A stretch of 64,000 nt of DNA from Phycisphaeraceae bacterium (GCA_015200025.1 CP054186.1:1934001-1998000), one strand, 5' to 3'. Shown: positions 49,265 to 58,773, counted from the stretch's first letter. The notes: generated by a model from the sequence alone, not told the origin. Translations and numbers: made by a program.

Positions 49265-51406
49265 GGGGGAGCGGGGGGGCGTGCCGTGGCGGGGGAGGCG
49301 TTGGAGGGCGTGCCGGAAGGCGTCGTCGTCGTTCCGTTCGATGGCCCTTCGCAGGCCCGGGAGCATCCAGACGGCGTAGCCGGAGTCTTCGTCGGGGGCG
49401 GCGAGGGTTGAGCGGAACCAGGGGCGGGCGTCGAGGCCTTGGGGATCGGCCCAGGCCCGACGGCGGGCGAGGAGTTCGTGCGCGGGGGTGAGCCGGCCTT
49501 GGGCGAGGTGGGCGAGGTCTTCGTCGTCGAGGCGGCGGGCGGTCTGGTCGAGGTCGTCGGCGAGGCGGAGGAGGTCGTCGCGGCGCGGGTCGATCGGGGC
49601 GTCGGGGGTCGGCGCGGGGAGGTGGTCGGCGAGGTGTCGCGCGACGGCGGCGGCCCTGCGGAAGTCGGCGGGGAGGTCGAGGGGGAGTTGCGGTGCGTCG
49701 GCGAGTCGGGCGGCGACGGCGGTGGTCATGCGGGTGACCATGAGGGCGGGCTGGTAGTCGTCGCCGACGACTTTCCAGTACCAGGGGAGGGTGTCGTAGG
49801 CGGAGTGGTAGTTGCTGCCCGGGCTGCCGCCGGCGCCGAGGGACGCGGCGGGGACGGCGGCGTGGAAGGCGAAGGGGACGTGGTCGGACCCGCCGCCGAG
49901 GTCGCCCACGGGCGGTCGTGGGCGTGGGGCGTCGGGGGAGGCGGGCGCGGGTGCGGCGCGAGCGGCCCAGTGATCGAGGACGGATTGGCTTTGGGCGCCG
50001 CGGGCCTGAGGGACGACGGCGGCGGCGTCGAGGACGACAGGGGCGAGGCAGGGGGAGGCGGCGGCCCAGAAGTCGGGCCCCATGGCGGCCATGTCGAGGT
50101 TGAGGTAGGCGGCGGCGTGCTGCTGGAGGTCGGCGAGTTCTCGTTCGACCCATTCGGAGGACCCGATGATGCCGTGCTCTTCGGCGCCCCAGGCGGCGAA
50201 GACGATGGTGCGCCTGGGGCGCCAGCCGTCGCGTGCGGCGAGGGCGAAGGCTCGGGCGGTTTCGAGCATGCAGATGGTCCCGGCGAGGGGGTCGGAAGCG
50301 CCGGAGTTCCAGGCGTCGTGGTGGGCGCCGATGATGACCTTGATGTGGGGCTCGGCGTGGCCTTTGAGCGTGGCGGTGATGTTGGCGGTGTGCTTGATCT
50401 CTTTTTTCTGTTCGACGCGGAGGCGGAGGGAGAGGTCGGGGCCGCCTGTGGTGCGGTAGGGGATGGGGAGCCCGCCGCGCCAGGACGGTGGGGCTTCGTG
50501 GCCGGTCATGCGGGCGAGGATTTCCTTCGCGGCGGCGTACCCGATGGGCTGGACGGGGATGTGGGCGAAGGGGATGTGGTCGATGGGGAGCCGCGGGGTG
50601 TCCTTGGTGGCTTCGAGGAAGGGCGTGAGGGGGTCGCCGTTGTAGCCGAGGGTGAGGATGGAGCCGCGTTGGATGCAGCAGTCGGTGTTCCACCCGCCCT
50701 CGGGGTAGACAGGCCCGCGGGAGAACCCGGTGTCGGCGGGGTCGGAGAAGATGATGAGCCCCGCGGCGCCGGCGTCCTGGGCGAACTTGGCCTTGTAGCC
50801 GCGGTAGTTGGCGCCGTAGCGGGCGAGGACGATGGCTCCCGTGACATCGACGCCGAGGTCGCGGAGGGTCTGGAAGTCGGCCTTGGTGGCGTAGTTGGCG
50901 TAGACGACGCGTGCGGTGACGTCTCCGGAGGCGGAGTAGCCGTTGTAGGCGAAGGACTCGGCCTGCTGGAGGCTCTGGGGGTCGGATTCGACGCCGCGTT
51001 CGCGGAGTGGGAGGTCGAGGCGGTCGGGGGTGATGATGGCGAGGGCGGCGTCGATGGGGGTTGGGAGGAGGGGCCAGAACTCGTGGACCTCGACGGACCA
51101 CCAGTCGGGGCTGGGCTGCCCGGGGTCGGCGGGCATCTCGCGGAAGAGGCGTTCGATCTCTCGGATGACGCGCCAGTCGCCCGGGGTCCCGGCGACGTGG
51201 GGCTCCTTGGCGAGGTTCTGGTGGAGGGCGAGGAGGTGATCGCGGGTGGGGGAGGCGAGGAGTCGTTGCTCGCGGTCGAGGAAGGCCGCGCGGGCGTCGG
51301 TGGTGAAGGAGCGGAGGGAGAAAGGCGCGTCGTGCTGGGCGTTACCCGGGGTGGCGAGTGCGGCGGCGAGGGCGAGTGCGGCGAGGGAGCGTGGGGGTGA
51401 GGTCAT
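49262..51406 (-). CDS. Secreted M28 family metallopeptidase, glutamate-carboxypeptidase-II-like
   Basis: The 714-residue product has a signal peptide (LAALALAAALATPGNAQ), a PA-like domain (VVYANYATKADFQTLRDLGV), and the M28 catalytic domain with the zinc ligands: IIGAHHDAWNSG (near residue 359), DP(L)AG, WGAEEHGIIGS, and SNYHSAYDT. A C-terminal helical region like the transferrin-receptor dimerisation domain follows. Such enzymes trim C-terminal Glu/Asp or dipeptides. Its ATG overlaps the stop of cstA by 4 nt (ATGA), so it is coupled to a transporter for peptides or pyruvate, suggesting peptide use. Confidence 0.9.
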   Translation of the reverse strand: MTSPPRSLAALALAAALATPGNAQHDAPFSLRSFTTDARAAFLDREQRLLASPTRDHLLALHQNLAKEPHVAGTPGDWRVIREIERLFREMPADPGQPSPDWWSVEVHEFWPLLPTPIDAALAIITPDRLDLPLRERGVESDPQSLQQAESFAYNGYSASGDVTARVVYANYATKADFQTLRDLGVDVTGAIVLARYGANYRGYKAKFAQDAGAAGLIIFSDPADTGFSRGPVYPEGGWNTDCCIQRGSILTLGYNGDPLTPFLEATKDTPRLPIDHIPFAHIPVQPIGYAAAKEILARMTGHEAPPSWRGGLPIPYRTTGGPDLSLRLRVEQKKEIKHTANITATLKGHAEPHIKVIIGAHHDAWNSGASDPLAGTICMLETARAFALAARDGWRPRRTIVFAAWGAEEHGIIGSSEWVERELADLQQHAAAYLNLDMAAMGPDFWAAASPCLAPVVLDAAAVVPQARGAQSQSVLDHWAARAAPAPASPDAPRPRPPVGDLGGGSDHVPFAFHAAVPAASLGAGGSPGSNYHSAYDTLPWYWKVVGDDYQPALMVTRMTTAVAARLADAPQLPLDLPADFRRAAAVARHLADHLPAPTPDAPIDPRRDDLLRLADDLDQTARRLDDEDLAHLAQGRLTPAHELLARRRAWADPQGLDARPWFRSTLAAPDEDSGYAVWMLPGLRRAIERNDDDAFRHALQRLPRHGTPPRSP

Positions 51407-53154
51407 GCGGGGGTCCTGGTGTGGAGGCGCGAGGAACGGAGGGCCTGGACGATGAAGAAGAGGGCGAGGGCGAGGAGGACGGACCCGACGGCGGCGTTGA
51501 GGACCTTGGGGTCGTAGACGAGGCCGCGGGCGGCGACGAGGCGGAGGCCGTCGAGGACCTGGAGAGTGAGGGCGGTGAGGGTGATGAGCATGACGAAGAG
51601 CATGGGGTAGAGGGTGTACCAGGATCGTTTGCCGTGTCGGCGGAGCCAGACGGTGATGCCGAGGAGGGTGAGAGCGGCGAGGAGTTGGTTGGCGGTCCCG
51701 AACATGGTCCAGAAGGTGCGCCAGGCGCCGGGGTCGCTGGAGAGGAGGATGAGGAGGGGGATAAGGACGGTGGCGAGGGAGGCGGCCCAGGCGACGGCGC
51801 GTCGGCGTGAGCCGAGGAGTTCCTGGATGAGGTAGCGTCCGAGGCGTGTGGCGACGTCGAGGGTGTCGAAGACGAAGGTGGCGACGGCCATGGTGCCGAA
51901 GGTTTTGGCGAAGAGGAGCCACTCGGGCCCGAGGATGATGGTGACGAAGCGGGCGATGCCCTCGCCGTAGATGACGGGCGGGGGCTTTCCGGCGGCGTCG
52001 GCGGGGGCGACGATGACGACGGTGGCGAGGGCGATGATGGCGACGAATCCTTCGAGGAGCATGCACCCGAAGCCGACGGGGGTGCAGTGTGACTCGCGTT
52101 CGATCTGCTTGCTGGTGGTGCCGCCGCAGACGAGGCCGTGGAACCCGCTGCAGGCGCCGCAGGCGATGGTGACGAAGAGGAAGGGGAAGAGGAGCGCGGA
52201 GAGGGGCGGGGCGTCTGGGGAGCCGACCATGGCGTCCCAGAGCCCGGTGCCGGAGCGAGCGACGTTGTCGGCGAGCATGGGTTGCTGGATGTCGAAGCCG
52301 CCGGCGATCATGCCGACGACGCCGACGGCGATGGCGAGGTAGAGGACGAACCCGCCGAGGAACCCGCGGGGCTGCTGGAGGATCCAGACGGGGAGGAGCG
52401 AGGCGGCGAAGCAGTAGACGAGGATGAGGGTGTAGAAGATGGTGCGTTCGTGGGCGGGGTCGAAGACGATGAGGTGGGAGAGGGCGGTGCCGGCCCAGAC
52501 GACGGCGAGGGTGGCGGGGACGAAGATGATCGAGGCGAGCCAGAGGGGTGGTTTGAGGAACCTCATGACCAGGCCCATGACCATGGCGAGGGCGAGGTAG
52601 AGGGTGCTGGAGGCGGCGACGGCGCCGCCGGCGTTGAAGGTGAGGGTCCCGCCGGAGGCGAGGTCTTCGAGCTCTTCGACGCGGCCGAGGAAGGTGCTGG
52701 CGGTGACGTCGGTGAAGGAGACGATGACGTAGAGGAGGGCGAGCCAGATGAAGGCGACGAGGGCGCGGAAGGCGCCGAGGCCGAGGTGGTGTTTGGCGAT
52801 CTCGGCGATGGAGTGGGCGCCGTGCCGGACGGAGGCAACGAGGGCGGAGAAGTCGTGGACGGCGCCGATGAAGACGACGCCGATGAGGATCCACAGGACG
52901 CAGGGGAGCCACCCGAAGGCCATGCAGGCGGCGATGGGCCCGACGATGGGCCCCGCGGCGGCGATGGCGGAGAAGTGCTGGCCCATGAGGTAGAAGGGGC
53001 GGGTGGGGATGAAGTCGACGCCGTCGGCCTTGGCGACGGCGGGGGTGACGGCGCGGTCGTCGAGGCGGTACTGCCGGGCGATGAACCGGCCGTAGCCGAG
53101 GTATCCCGCGGCGAGGACGGCCATGGTGAGGAGGGCGAGGCCGAATAGACTCAT
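51403..53154 (-). CDS. cstA: Carbon starvation protein A, putative peptide/pyruvate transporter
   Basis: CstA is an inner-membrane transporter induced by carbon starvation and linked to peptide or pyruvate uptake. The 583-residue product has many hydrophobic segments and the conserved family regions GQHFSAIAAAGPIVGPI, GVVFIGAVHDFSALVASVRH, and CSGFHGLVCGGTTSKQIERE. The ATG at 53154 gives the conserved start (MSLFGLALLTMAVL). It is first in an operon with the M28 peptidase and is divergent from psuG. Confidence 0.93.
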   Translation of the reverse strand: MSLFGLALLTMAVLAAGYLGYGRFIARQYRLDDRAVTPAVAKADGVDFIPTRPFYLMGQHFSAIAAAGPIVGPIAACMAFGWLPCVLWILIGVVFIGAVHDFSALVASVRHGAHSIAEIAKHHLGLGAFRALVAFIWLALLYVIVSFTDVTASTFLGRVEELEDLASGGTLTFNAGGAVAASSTLYLALAMVMGLVMRFLKPPLWLASIIFVPATLAVVWAGTALSHLIVFDPAHERTIFYTLILVYCFAASLLPVWILQQPRGFLGGFVLYLAIAVGVVGMIAGGFDIQQPMLADNVARSGTGLWDAMVGSPDAPPLSALLFPFLFVTIACGACSGFHGLVCGGTTSKQIERESHCTPVGFGCMLLEGFVAIIALATVVIVAPADAAGKPPPVIYGEGIARFVTIILGPEWLLFAKTFGTMAVATFVFDTLDVATRLGRYLIQELLGSRRRAVAWAASLATVLIPLLILLSSDPGAWRTFWTMFGTANQLLAALTLLGITVWLRRHGKRSWYTLYPMLFVMLITLTALTLQVLDGLRLVAARGLVYDPKVLNAAVGSVLLALALFFIVQALRSSRLHTRTPA

Positions 53155-53224
53155 GGGGTGTGTATCCGCGGGCCGATCCCCGCTCGGGGGACGCGGGGCG
53201 TGGAGCATACCCGAAGGGGTGACG

Positions 53225-54166
53225 ATGATGGACGTCGTGAATCGTGCGCGGCCCCCCGCGGTGGCTCTGGAGACGACGCTGATCCTCCACGGCGTGCCTC
53301 GTGGGGAGGGTGCGGGGCTGGCGGGGGACCTGGCGCGGATCGTGCGGGAGCACGGGGCGAACCCGGCGTTGGTGGGGGTGTACGGGGGGCGGCCGACGGT
53401 GGGGCTGAGCGAGGAGGAACTGGGGGTGATGCTGTCGGCGGCGCGCGTGCCCAAGGCGAACACGTCGAACCTCGGGGCGCTGATGCACCGCGGGGAGCAC
53501 GCGGCGACGACGGTCTCGACGACGATGGAGCTGGCGGCGCGGGCGGGGGTCCTGGTGTTCGCGACGGGCGGTCTGGGCGGGGTTCATCGCGGGTACGGGG
53601 CACGGCTCGATATCTCGGCGGACCTGGCGGCGTTTACGCGGTTCCCGGTGGCGGTGGTGACGAGCGGGGTGAAGGGGCTGCTCGACGTGGTGTCAACGCG
53701 GGAGGCGCTCGAGGCGCTGGGCGTGCCGGTGGTGGGGTACCGGACGGAGCGATTCCCGGCGTTCTACCTGCGCGACGGCGGGGCGGGGGTGGACGCGTCG
53801 TTCGAGACGGTGGAGGAGCTGGCGGGGTACGTGTCAAAGGAGATGCGGCGGACGGGGCGGGGGATCGTGGTGTGCAACCCGATCCCCGAGTCGGACGCGA
53901 TCGACACGTCGTCGTGGTCGGGGTGGCTCGCGCAGGCGGAGCGGGAGGTTGCGCGGGTGCGCGGCGGCGCCGGCGCGGACGGGCGGGACGGGCGGGACGG
54001 GCGGGACGGGCGGGACGGGCGGGACGTGACACCGATGCTGCTGGGGCGGTTGCACGAGGTGTCCGGGGGCGCGACGCTGAGGGCGAACCTGTCGCTGGTG
54101 AGGTCGAATGCGGGTGTGGCTGGGGCGTTGGCGGTGGCGATGGCCGGGGTCGATGAAGCCCGATAA
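53225..54166 (+). CDS. psuG: Pseudouridine-5'-phosphate glycosidase
   Basis: PsuG splits pseudouridine 5'-phosphate into uracil and ribose 5-phosphate, in salvage of pseudouridine from RNA. The 313-residue product contains VALETTLILHGVPRGEG, KANTSNLGALMHRGEHAATTV, the likely catalytic lysine in VTSGVKGLLDVV, ALEALGVPVVGYRTERFPAF and a C terminus TLRANLSLVRSNA. A run of five GRD repeats (about residues 253-267) is inserted near the C terminus. The kinase psuK is not adjacent. The ATG at 53225 is supported by AAGGGG upstream. Confidence 0.92.
   Translation: MMDVVNRARPPAVALETTLILHGVPRGEGAGLAGDLARIVREHGANPALVGVYGGRPTVGLSEEELGVMLSAARVPKANTSNLGALMHRGEHAATTVSTTMELAARAGVLVFATGGLGGVHRGYGARLDISADLAAFTRFPVAVVTSGVKGLLDVVSTREALEALGVPVVGYRTERFPAFYLRDGGAGVDASFETVEELAGYVSKEMRRTGRGIVVCNPIPESDAIDTSSWSGWLAQAEREVARVRGGAGADGRDGRDGRDGRDGRDVTPMLLGRLHEVSGGATLRANLSLVRSNAGVAGALAVAMAGVDEAR
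53981..54025. repeat. Five tandem copies of GGGCGGGAC within psuG
   Basis: This in-frame 9-bp minisatellite encodes Gly-Arg-Asp repeats. Copy number may vary without frameshift. It lies between the conserved core and the C-terminal segment. Confidence 0.85.
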
Positions 54167-54513
54167 CTTTTGATGGGGAGGCGGGATAGGGGGATGGTTG
54201 GGCGATGGGGTGAAACGGAGCGCAAACTTCGCGCGGCGTTCGGCGGGTGCGGATGGCTCGGTGGGGCGCGGTCGGTACTATCCCGGGCCGAATGACGTGG
54301 CGGAAGCCGTGGTGAGGGTCCGCGGCGTTGTTAGGCGAGTTGGTGGTTCGCGAGAGAGTGCTTTGAAACTGGCAGGCGTGAATGAACCCATCGCTGGAGC
54401 GGTGGGGAGCCATGAGTCCGTCGGGCGTGACCGACGGGCGCGGGGTTGGATTTCGGTCAGGACGGCGAGTGTTGTTGATGAGGCTTGCGAAGAAGCCGAT
54501 CGGGAGAACGAGC
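54167..54513. other. Intergenic region between psuG and the next gene
   Basis: 347 nt with no recognised gene. A possible -10 (TACTAT, 54276-54281) and several short open frames are present, but the convincing signal peptide starts only at 54514. Nothing else was seen. Confidence 0.5.
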
Positions 54514-56742
54514 ATGAAGAATCGGATGAAGGTGATGGGTCTGGTGCTGGCGGCGGGGTGTGTGTCGTCGGCGATGGGGCAGGACAGCGTGTCGTCGTCG
54601 GGCGGGTTCCCGGGCGATGCGGTGTGGGCGGGCGGGGCGGGCGTCCCCGGGCAGGGCTCGGCGTACACGGTGAAGCTGACGCCGTTCCGGACGTCGTGGG
54701 GGACGCGGCTTGGGATCGCGCCCTTGGCGAAGGCGTCTCGCTCGCAGGCGACGTTCTTCAACAACCTGATCAGTGCGCAGTACATCAGCCAGACGCAGCT
54801 GAGCGGCGTGCCGTCGGCGTCGGCGTCGTACGCGTCGTGGACGGCGGCGGGCGGCGGGGTGAACTCCCCGGCGAACAACCTGGGGCTGAACACGAACGTG
54901 GCGGGCCCGGCGAGCTCGACGCAGTTCGGGTTCGTGTTCGCGGATTTCGGCGGGCGTGAGAACCCGATCATCGGCGGGGTGGTGAACTACTCGGCGAACG
55001 ACCCGTCGACGCTGTACGTGACGCGGGTGACGGCGGCGTTCAACGCGGTGGACGGCGCGGACACGGCGCAGTTCGGGACGGGCTCGGCGGACGCCCGCGG
55101 GAACGTGTACTTCCGTGCGGACGACTTCGGGCCCAACGGCCCGAACCGGATCCTCGAGGACAACATTTTCCGGGTTCGGACGGTGTCGTACGGGGCGCTC
55201 GACGGGCGCGACGTGTCGACGGTGAACCTGATCGACAACGACGGTGGCGCGGACGCGGACGCGACGGACTGGCTGGTGGTGCGGGACACGGTGTCGTGGA
55301 ACACGCCGTGCAACGTGCCGAGCGGGCTGTCGGAGAACGCGCGTGGGGCGTACATCGGGAGCAACTTCGGGACGAATTACGCGTACGAGGCGGCGCCGCT
55401 GACGATCGCGCAGACGACGTCGCACCGCCCCGGGACGGTCGATCACCGCGGGAACGTGTCGTTCACGCCGGCGCGTCTCCTGGGCGGGACAGGCGTGGGG
55501 ACGTCGGGGATGGTCACGAAGGCGACGTCGGGCTCGCCGACGGAGACGGTGAGCCTGTGGACGGTGGGCTCGAACGGGGTGCCGTCGAACGCGATCAGCC
55601 TGTCGATCCCGCGCGGGGCGGGCGTGACGATCGCGGACCCGTGCTCGGGGTTCCAGTGGCCGATCGAGACGGGGGATTTCCGGAGCTACCAGGGGACGTC
55701 GGCGTTCCGCGGCGGGAACGGGCAGGTGGCGTTGGCGCGTGACCAGGGCGGGAACGGCCTGGTGGCGGCGGAGGTGAACTCGACCTTCGGCGGGGCGACG
55801 GGCGCGAACAACCCGTACAACGGGATCGCGGTGTACCGGTTCCCTGCCGGGCAGCCCGGGAACGGCTCGTGGACGATGGCGGCGTGGATCGACCTTCCCA
55901 ACGGGATGGGCAAGGAGATCTACGGCGACTTCGGGAACGACGGCGTGGCGTTCACGGGCGACGCGGGCGAGTTCGACGGGGTCGTCGACCTTAACCCGAA
56001 CAGCCCGACGTACGACGCGCCGATCGGGTTCCTGGCGCCGCACTTCCTGGTGACCGGCGGGGTGCCGCTGGGCCCGGGGATGTCGTCGCCGGCGTTCGAC
56101 TCGGTCGGGAACTTGTACTTCCTGTCCACGGTCGGGCTGTACAAGCAGAACGGGTTCATCGATTACGACAACGCGCTGGTCCGCGGGATTTATGACCGGC
56201 AGACCAACTGCTACCGGCTCGAGCTGATGCTCGAGCTGGGGGACACGTTCCTGGGTCAGAACTCGGGCACGCGGTACCAGGTGCAGTTCATCACGCTGTC
56301 GGCGTCGGACGGCGCGAACTCGGGCGGGTTCTGGTCCGGGAACGTCTCGGCGGCGTCGTGGAACAACACGGACGTGTCGAACCTGGATGTCCGGGATCCC
56401 CGGGCGTTGGGCGGGCTCGTGCTCAACGCCAAGATCGTGTACGACCGCGACGGGGACGGGGACTTCTCCGACCCGACGGCGACGAGCGGCGACCCGGGCT
56501 CGGGCGACGAGGCGTACAGCGCGGTGCTGTTCATCGGGTATCCCGGCGAGCAGGGCCCGCCGCCGTGCCTGGCCGACTTCAACGGGGACGACTTCGTGGA
56601 CTTCTTCGACCTCGACGCCTTCGTGGAATGCTTCGAGGGCGGGGCGTGCCCCGACGGCAAGACCGCGGACTTCAACGGCGATGACTTCATCGACTTCTTC
56701 GACCTCGACGCGTACATCGAGGCGTTCGAGCAGGGCTGCTGA
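54514..56742 (+). CDS. Secreted protein with GC-type dockerin tail, unknown function
   Basis: The 742-residue product has a signal peptide ending near SSAMGQDS. The middle is beta-rich and Asn/Gly/Ser-rich, without recognised domain (for example GVNSPANNLGLNTNVAGPAS, GDFGNDGVAFTGDAGEFDG). The C-terminal 60 residues are the same double EF-hand module as elsewhere in the window (DFNGDDFVDFFDLDAF, DFNGDDFIDFFDLDAY, ending GC). ATG 54514 follows GGGAG; the upstream ATG at 54382 would leave the signal peptide internal. It is monocistronic with a strong terminator. Confidence 0.83.
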   Translation: MKNRMKVMGLVLAAGCVSSAMGQDSVSSSGGFPGDAVWAGGAGVPGQGSAYTVKLTPFRTSWGTRLGIAPLAKASRSQATFFNNLISAQYISQTQLSGVPSASASYASWTAAGGGVNSPANNLGLNTNVAGPASSTQFGFVFADFGGRENPIIGGVVNYSANDPSTLYVTRVTAAFNAVDGADTAQFGTGSADARGNVYFRADDFGPNGPNRILEDNIFRVRTVSYGALDGRDVSTVNLIDNDGGADADATDWLVVRDTVSWNTPCNVPSGLSENARGAYIGSNFGTNYAYEAAPLTIAQTTSHRPGTVDHRGNVSFTPARLLGGTGVGTSGMVTKATSGSPTETVSLWTVGSNGVPSNAISLSIPRGAGVTIADPCSGFQWPIETGDFRSYQGTSAFRGGNGQVALARDQGGNGLVAAEVNSTFGGATGANNPYNGIAVYRFPAGQPGNGSWTMAAWIDLPNGMGKEIYGDFGNDGVAFTGDAGEFDGVVDLNPNSPTYDAPIGFLAPHFLVTGGVPLGPGMSSPAFDSVGNLYFLSTVGLYKQNGFIDYDNALVRGIYDRQTNCYRLELMLELGDTFLGQNSGTRYQVQFITLSASDGANSGGFWSGNVSAASWNNTDVSNLDVRDPRALGGLVLNAKIVYDRDGDGDFSDPTATSGDPGSGDEAYSAVLFIGYPGEQGPPPCLADFNGDDFVDFFDLDAFVECFEGGACPDGKTADFNGDDFIDFFDLDAYIEAFEQGC

Positions 56743-56772
56743 GGCCCCTCCTCGGATCGGCTGACCTTCCGG

Positions 56773-56805
56773 CGCCCGGGGGCCTCTGGCCCCCGGGCGT
56801 CTTTC
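56773..56805 (+). terminator. Rho-independent terminator after the dockerin-tailed gene
   Basis: CGCCCGGGGGCC pairs with GGCCCCCGGGCG around TCT, followed by TCTTTCG. The stem is perfect and strong. Confidence 0.85.
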
Positions 56806-56833
56806 GTGTGGGCGCGGGGGCGTGCGGAGTTGC

Positions 56834-56872
56834 GGGGGGTGGGGGGGGGGTGGAAGTGGGGGGGCGGGGGGC
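56834..56872. repeat. Long G-run cluster upstream of tRNA-Ser
   Basis: G6, G10, G7 and G6 runs are separated by single or few other bases. This is a typical G-quadruplex-forming composition and also a likely sequencing-error hotspot. Confidence 0.7.
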
Positions 56873-56911
56873 GAAGAATCAGGCCCGCCGGGGAACGATC
56901 GGCGGGGTTCC

Positions 56912-56999
56912 GGAGAGGTGCCTGAGCGGCTGAAAGGGCTGGTCTCGAAAACCAGTGTGGCGCTCGTCGTCACCGTGAGTTCGAATCTCACCCTCTCCG
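56912..56999 (+). tRNA. tRNA-Ser (anticodon CGA)
   Basis: Acceptor stem GGAGAGG/CCTCTCC with discriminator G at 56999. The anticodon stem CTGGT/ACCAG encloses CTCGAAA, giving anticodon CGA, which reads UCG. A long variable arm (TGTGGCGCTCGTCGTCACC) confirms a class II tRNA. CCA is not encoded. Confidence 0.95.
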
Positions 57000-57003
57000 C
57001 TTG

Positions 57004-57053
57004 ACACGGGAGACGCGGGCCCTGATGAACGGGGTCGTGCGTCTCCCGTGTTT
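57004..57053 (+). terminator. Terminator-like long hairpin after tRNA-Ser
   Basis: ACACGGGAGACGC pairs with GCGTCTCCCGTGT across a 22-nt loop, followed by TTCC. It begins 5 nt after the tRNA. Confidence 0.7.
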
Positions 57054-57102
57054 CCATTGGGGAGGGCGCCGGGGCGGGTCGGGGTCGAGCATCGCGGCGG
57101 TA

Positions 57103-58773
57103 TCAGCACCCGGCCTCGAAGTCGGCGGTGAAGGCGTCGAGGTCGAAGAAGTCGACGAAGCCATCGGTGTTGTAGTCGGCGTCCTTGCCCTGGGGGCATT
57201 CGAGGCCTTCGAAGCAGGCGACGTAGGCGTCGAGGTCGAAGAAATCGAGGAACCCGTCGTCGTTGAAGTCGGGTGGGCAGGCGGGTGGGACGGTGGGCCT
57301 GGGGTAGAAGATGCCGCGGGCGCTGGGCCCGCCGAGGGCGGCGGCGTCGGCGTCGGGGAGGGCTTCGTCGGTGAAGGCGAGGTTGGCGAGGTAGATGGGT
57401 TGCCCGCGTCCCTGGAGGTCGGAGAAGAGGCAGAGGGTCGAGGCCATGGGGGCGCGGTCGTTGTTGGGTGAGAGGGCCCAGGGGCTTGGGAACTGTCCCC
57501 AGGCGTTCCAGTCGGCGGGGTTGACGGGTGTGCCGAGGGGGTTGGTGGAAGAGCGGTCGCCGTAGGCCGGGGCGTTGGAGGCGGTGGAGGCGTAGACCCA
57601 GTCGCCGGCGATGATCCCGGCGAGGGACCCGTTGAGGTAGACGCGGGCGGATTTGGCGCGGTAGCCGTCGGAGGCGACGACAAGGCGTGTCCATTGGTTG
57701 GGCTGGAGGGCGGGGAGTTGGAGCGGAGTGGAGCGATATTCGATGGAGGCGACGCCGGAGGTGACGGAGAGGATGAGGTCGGCTTGGTTGTCGTTGTTGT
57801 GGTTGTCTTCAAGGAGCGGGACGATGAGGCCGCCGGCGTTCCAGGAGGATTGAGGGATCAGGAGGTCCCAGACGAGGGTCCATTGACCGAGGCGGTCGTC
57901 GGGCCAGGCGTCGCGGGAATTGGGGAAGAGGGCGAGGCCGAGGCCTCGGGATTTGGCGCGGTTGGCGGGGTCGGCGAGGTTCCGGGGCGGCGAGGTGCGG
58001 AGGACGATGTCGTCCTCGCCGTTGATGGGAGGGAGACCGAAGGCGGAGGCGGAATTGAAGGCGGCTTGTGAGGCGGTGACGTTGTGCGGGGTGGGGGGGT
58101 TGGGGTACTGGGTTTCTTCGCCGGGGCCGCCGAGGATGGGCCCGAAGGCGGGGTCGTCGAGGAAGCGGAGTTTGGCGGGTCCTGAGGAGGGCTCGGCGGC
58201 GTCTTCGCGGACGGAGAGGAGGGAGTTCTGGAAGTGCCATTCGGAGCGGGTGGGGGGCGGGGGTGAGAAGGTTTGATAGGTGGCGCCTCCGGAGACGAAG
58301 GAGAGGCCGAAGCCGATGGGTTTTTGGATGTTGCGGATGGCGGCCTCGGCGCGGTTGTTGGCGAGGACGCGTTGGTCGAAGGTGAGGGAGACGGAGAGGC
58401 CCGAGAAGGTGCCGGCGAGGACTTCGCGGTTGATCTGGACGGGGGTGAGGCCGCCGGGGTTCCGGACGGCGCCGTAGAGGGTTCGTCGGCCGCCGGGGTA
58501 GAAGGTGTTGAGGACGTCACCCAAGGGCGTGTCGCTGGGGATGAAGATGGCGCCGATGAACCCGGTGCCGCGGACGATGGGGTCGAAGGCGAAGAGGTAG
58601 CCGGCGGCCGGGGAGATGGTGGTGGTGCTGGTGCGGACGAGGTCAGGCGGGGTAGAAGAGATGGAGGAGATGGAGGCGCCGGCGAAGTCGACGGAGGCGG
58701 CGTTCTGGGCGAGCGCGGACCCGGCGACGGCGAGGAGGATGGCGGGGGCGATGGAACGGGTGTGGTGGGTCAT
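57103..58773 (-). CDS. Secreted LamG/concanavalin-like protein with GC-type dockerin tail
   Basis: The 556-residue product starts at ATG 58773 with a signal peptide (IAPAILLAVAGSALAQ). The middle has a jelly-roll/LamG-like character: WTLVWDLLIPQSSWNAGGLI, QWTRLVVASDGYRAKSARVY, LNGSLAGIIAGDWVY and LYLANLAFTDE-like IYLANLAFTDEALP. The C terminus is the double EF-hand dockerin-like module (DFNDDGFLDFFDLDAY then DYNTDGFVDFFDLDAF) ending in GC. It has no visible catalytic motif and may bind polysaccharides. It is convergent with the tRNA-Ser region and divergent from the sigma-kinase operon. Confidence 0.85.
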   Translation of the reverse strand: MTHHTRSIAPAILLAVAGSALAQNAASVDFAGASISSISSTPPDLVRTSTTTISPAAGYLFAFDPIVRGTGFIGAIFIPSDTPLGDVLNTFYPGGRRTLYGAVRNPGGLTPVQINREVLAGTFSGLSVSLTFDQRVLANNRAEAAIRNIQKPIGFGLSFVSGGATYQTFSPPPPTRSEWHFQNSLLSVREDAAEPSSGPAKLRFLDDPAFGPILGGPGEETQYPNPPTPHNVTASQAAFNSASAFGLPPINGEDDIVLRTSPPRNLADPANRAKSRGLGLALFPNSRDAWPDDRLGQWTLVWDLLIPQSSWNAGGLIVPLLEDNHNNDNQADLILSVTSGVASIEYRSTPLQLPALQPNQWTRLVVASDGYRAKSARVYLNGSLAGIIAGDWVYASTASNAPAYGDRSSTNPLGTPVNPADWNAWGQFPSPWALSPNNDRAPMASTLCLFSDLQGRGQPIYLANLAFTDEALPDADAAALGGPSARGIFYPRPTVPPACPPDFNDDGFLDFFDLDAYVACFEGLECPQGKDADYNTDGFVDFFDLDAFTADFEAGC

